DNA from: Xanthobacteraceae bacterium
Lineage (GTDB): Bacteria; Pseudomonadota; Alphaproteobacteria; Rhizobiales; Xanthobacteraceae
Assembly (NCBI GenBank): GCA_025929595.1
Contig: JAICQA010000198.1
Coordinates: 1-5,498, forward strand
Direction: 5' to 3'
Length of the DNA stretch: 5,498 nt
The translations under genes were made by a program, and so were the position numbers. Shown here in pieces: positions 5,311 to 5,498 of this stretch (positions are counted from its first letter, which is position 1; the number at the start of each line of letters is the position of its first letter). The notes under the pieces were generated by a model. That model saw only the letters and a program-made list of their open reading frames with translations. It was not told the origin of the DNA and searched no databases.

Positions 5311-5498
5311 ATGGACCAGACCGTCGGCAAGCATCGTCCGGAGCCGGACGATCTCGACCCGCAATATCGCTGGGATCGTCACCTGCCCGCCTGGGGCACG
5401 ATGGGCGTCGATTTCGAGAGCCGCGTCGAGTTCGACCGGCTGCGCCGCTATCGCATCGCGCGCGCCAAGCAGGCGCTCGAGCGCTCGGAATGCGGGGC
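5311..5498 (+). CDS. Probable M24-family (creatinase/aminopeptidase P-like) protein, N-terminal fragment
   Basis: Only 62 complete codons are visible before the window ends. The ATG at 5311 has an ideal AAGGAG (5299-5304) six bases upstream. The first 40 residues are polar, acidic and aromatic (PQYRWDRHLPAWGTMGVDFE). They are followed by FDRLRRYRIARAKQALERSECG (41-62), which resembles the opening helix of creatinase-N domains in M24 proteins such as Xaa-Pro peptidases, creatinase and the DMSP lyase DddP. The metal-binding pita-bread domain is outside the window, so neither the activity nor an intact catalytic site can be confirmed. There is no signal peptide, suggesting a cytosolic protein. 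It follows the MetE-like gene by 89 bp without an obvious terminator and may be co-transcribed. The family call rests on a short pattern and is moderate. Confidence 0.6.
   Translation, partial: MDQTVGKHRPEPDDLDPQYRWDRHLPAWGTMGVDFESRVEFDRLRRYRIARAKQALERSECG

Overview
The window looks like a chromosomal segment of a GC-rich proteobacterium. An alphaproteobacterium of the order Hyphomicrobiales (Bradyrhizobium/Afipia-like) is my best guess, because tripartite tricarboxylate transporter (TTT) genes are highly expanded there and G/C-ending codons dominate. Burkholderiales also carry many TTT genes and cannot be excluded from the sequence alone.

Layout. The left two thirds is read on the minus strand. 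In transcription order it holds tctC (periplasmic solute-binding protein, 3670-2660), tctB (small membrane subunit, 2587-2084), tctA (large membrane subunit, 2037-535) and a GntR/FCD-type regulator (from 438, running off the left edge). A 378-bp divergent intergenic region (3671-4048) separates this from two plus-strand genes: a single-module MetE-like (cobalamin-independent methionine synthase II family) methyltransferase (4049-5221), and the first 62 codons of a probable M24 (creatinase/aminopeptidase P-like) protein (5311 to the right edge).

How the genes may work together. TctC should capture a small, probably carboxylated, solute in the periplasm and deliver it to the TctAB secondary transporter. 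The GntR regulator probably answers to the solute or a metabolite and controls the cluster. The divergent MetE-like and M24-like genes are plausible catabolic partners that transfer a thiol-bound or methyl group and hydrolyse or lyse a C-N or C-S compound. That link is inferred only from neighbourhood.

Structure outside the genes. The tctC-tctB spacer and the tctA-gntR spacer each hold a perfect GC-rich stem-loop. The first would be capped by a GCAA tetraloop in the mRNA and may help keep tctC transcript above tctBA. The second has a U-rich tail only in the direction opposite to the operon and overlaps a plausible gntR promoter. The divergent region holds a long palindrome (12-bp perfect stem, extendable) that could be a dispersed REP-like element, and a weaker stem-loop plus T5 run just upstream of the MetE-like gene. 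I see no mobile element, tRNA, rRNA, CRISPR array or clearly novel system. The most open questions are the substrate of this TTT system and the true reaction of the MetE-like protein.
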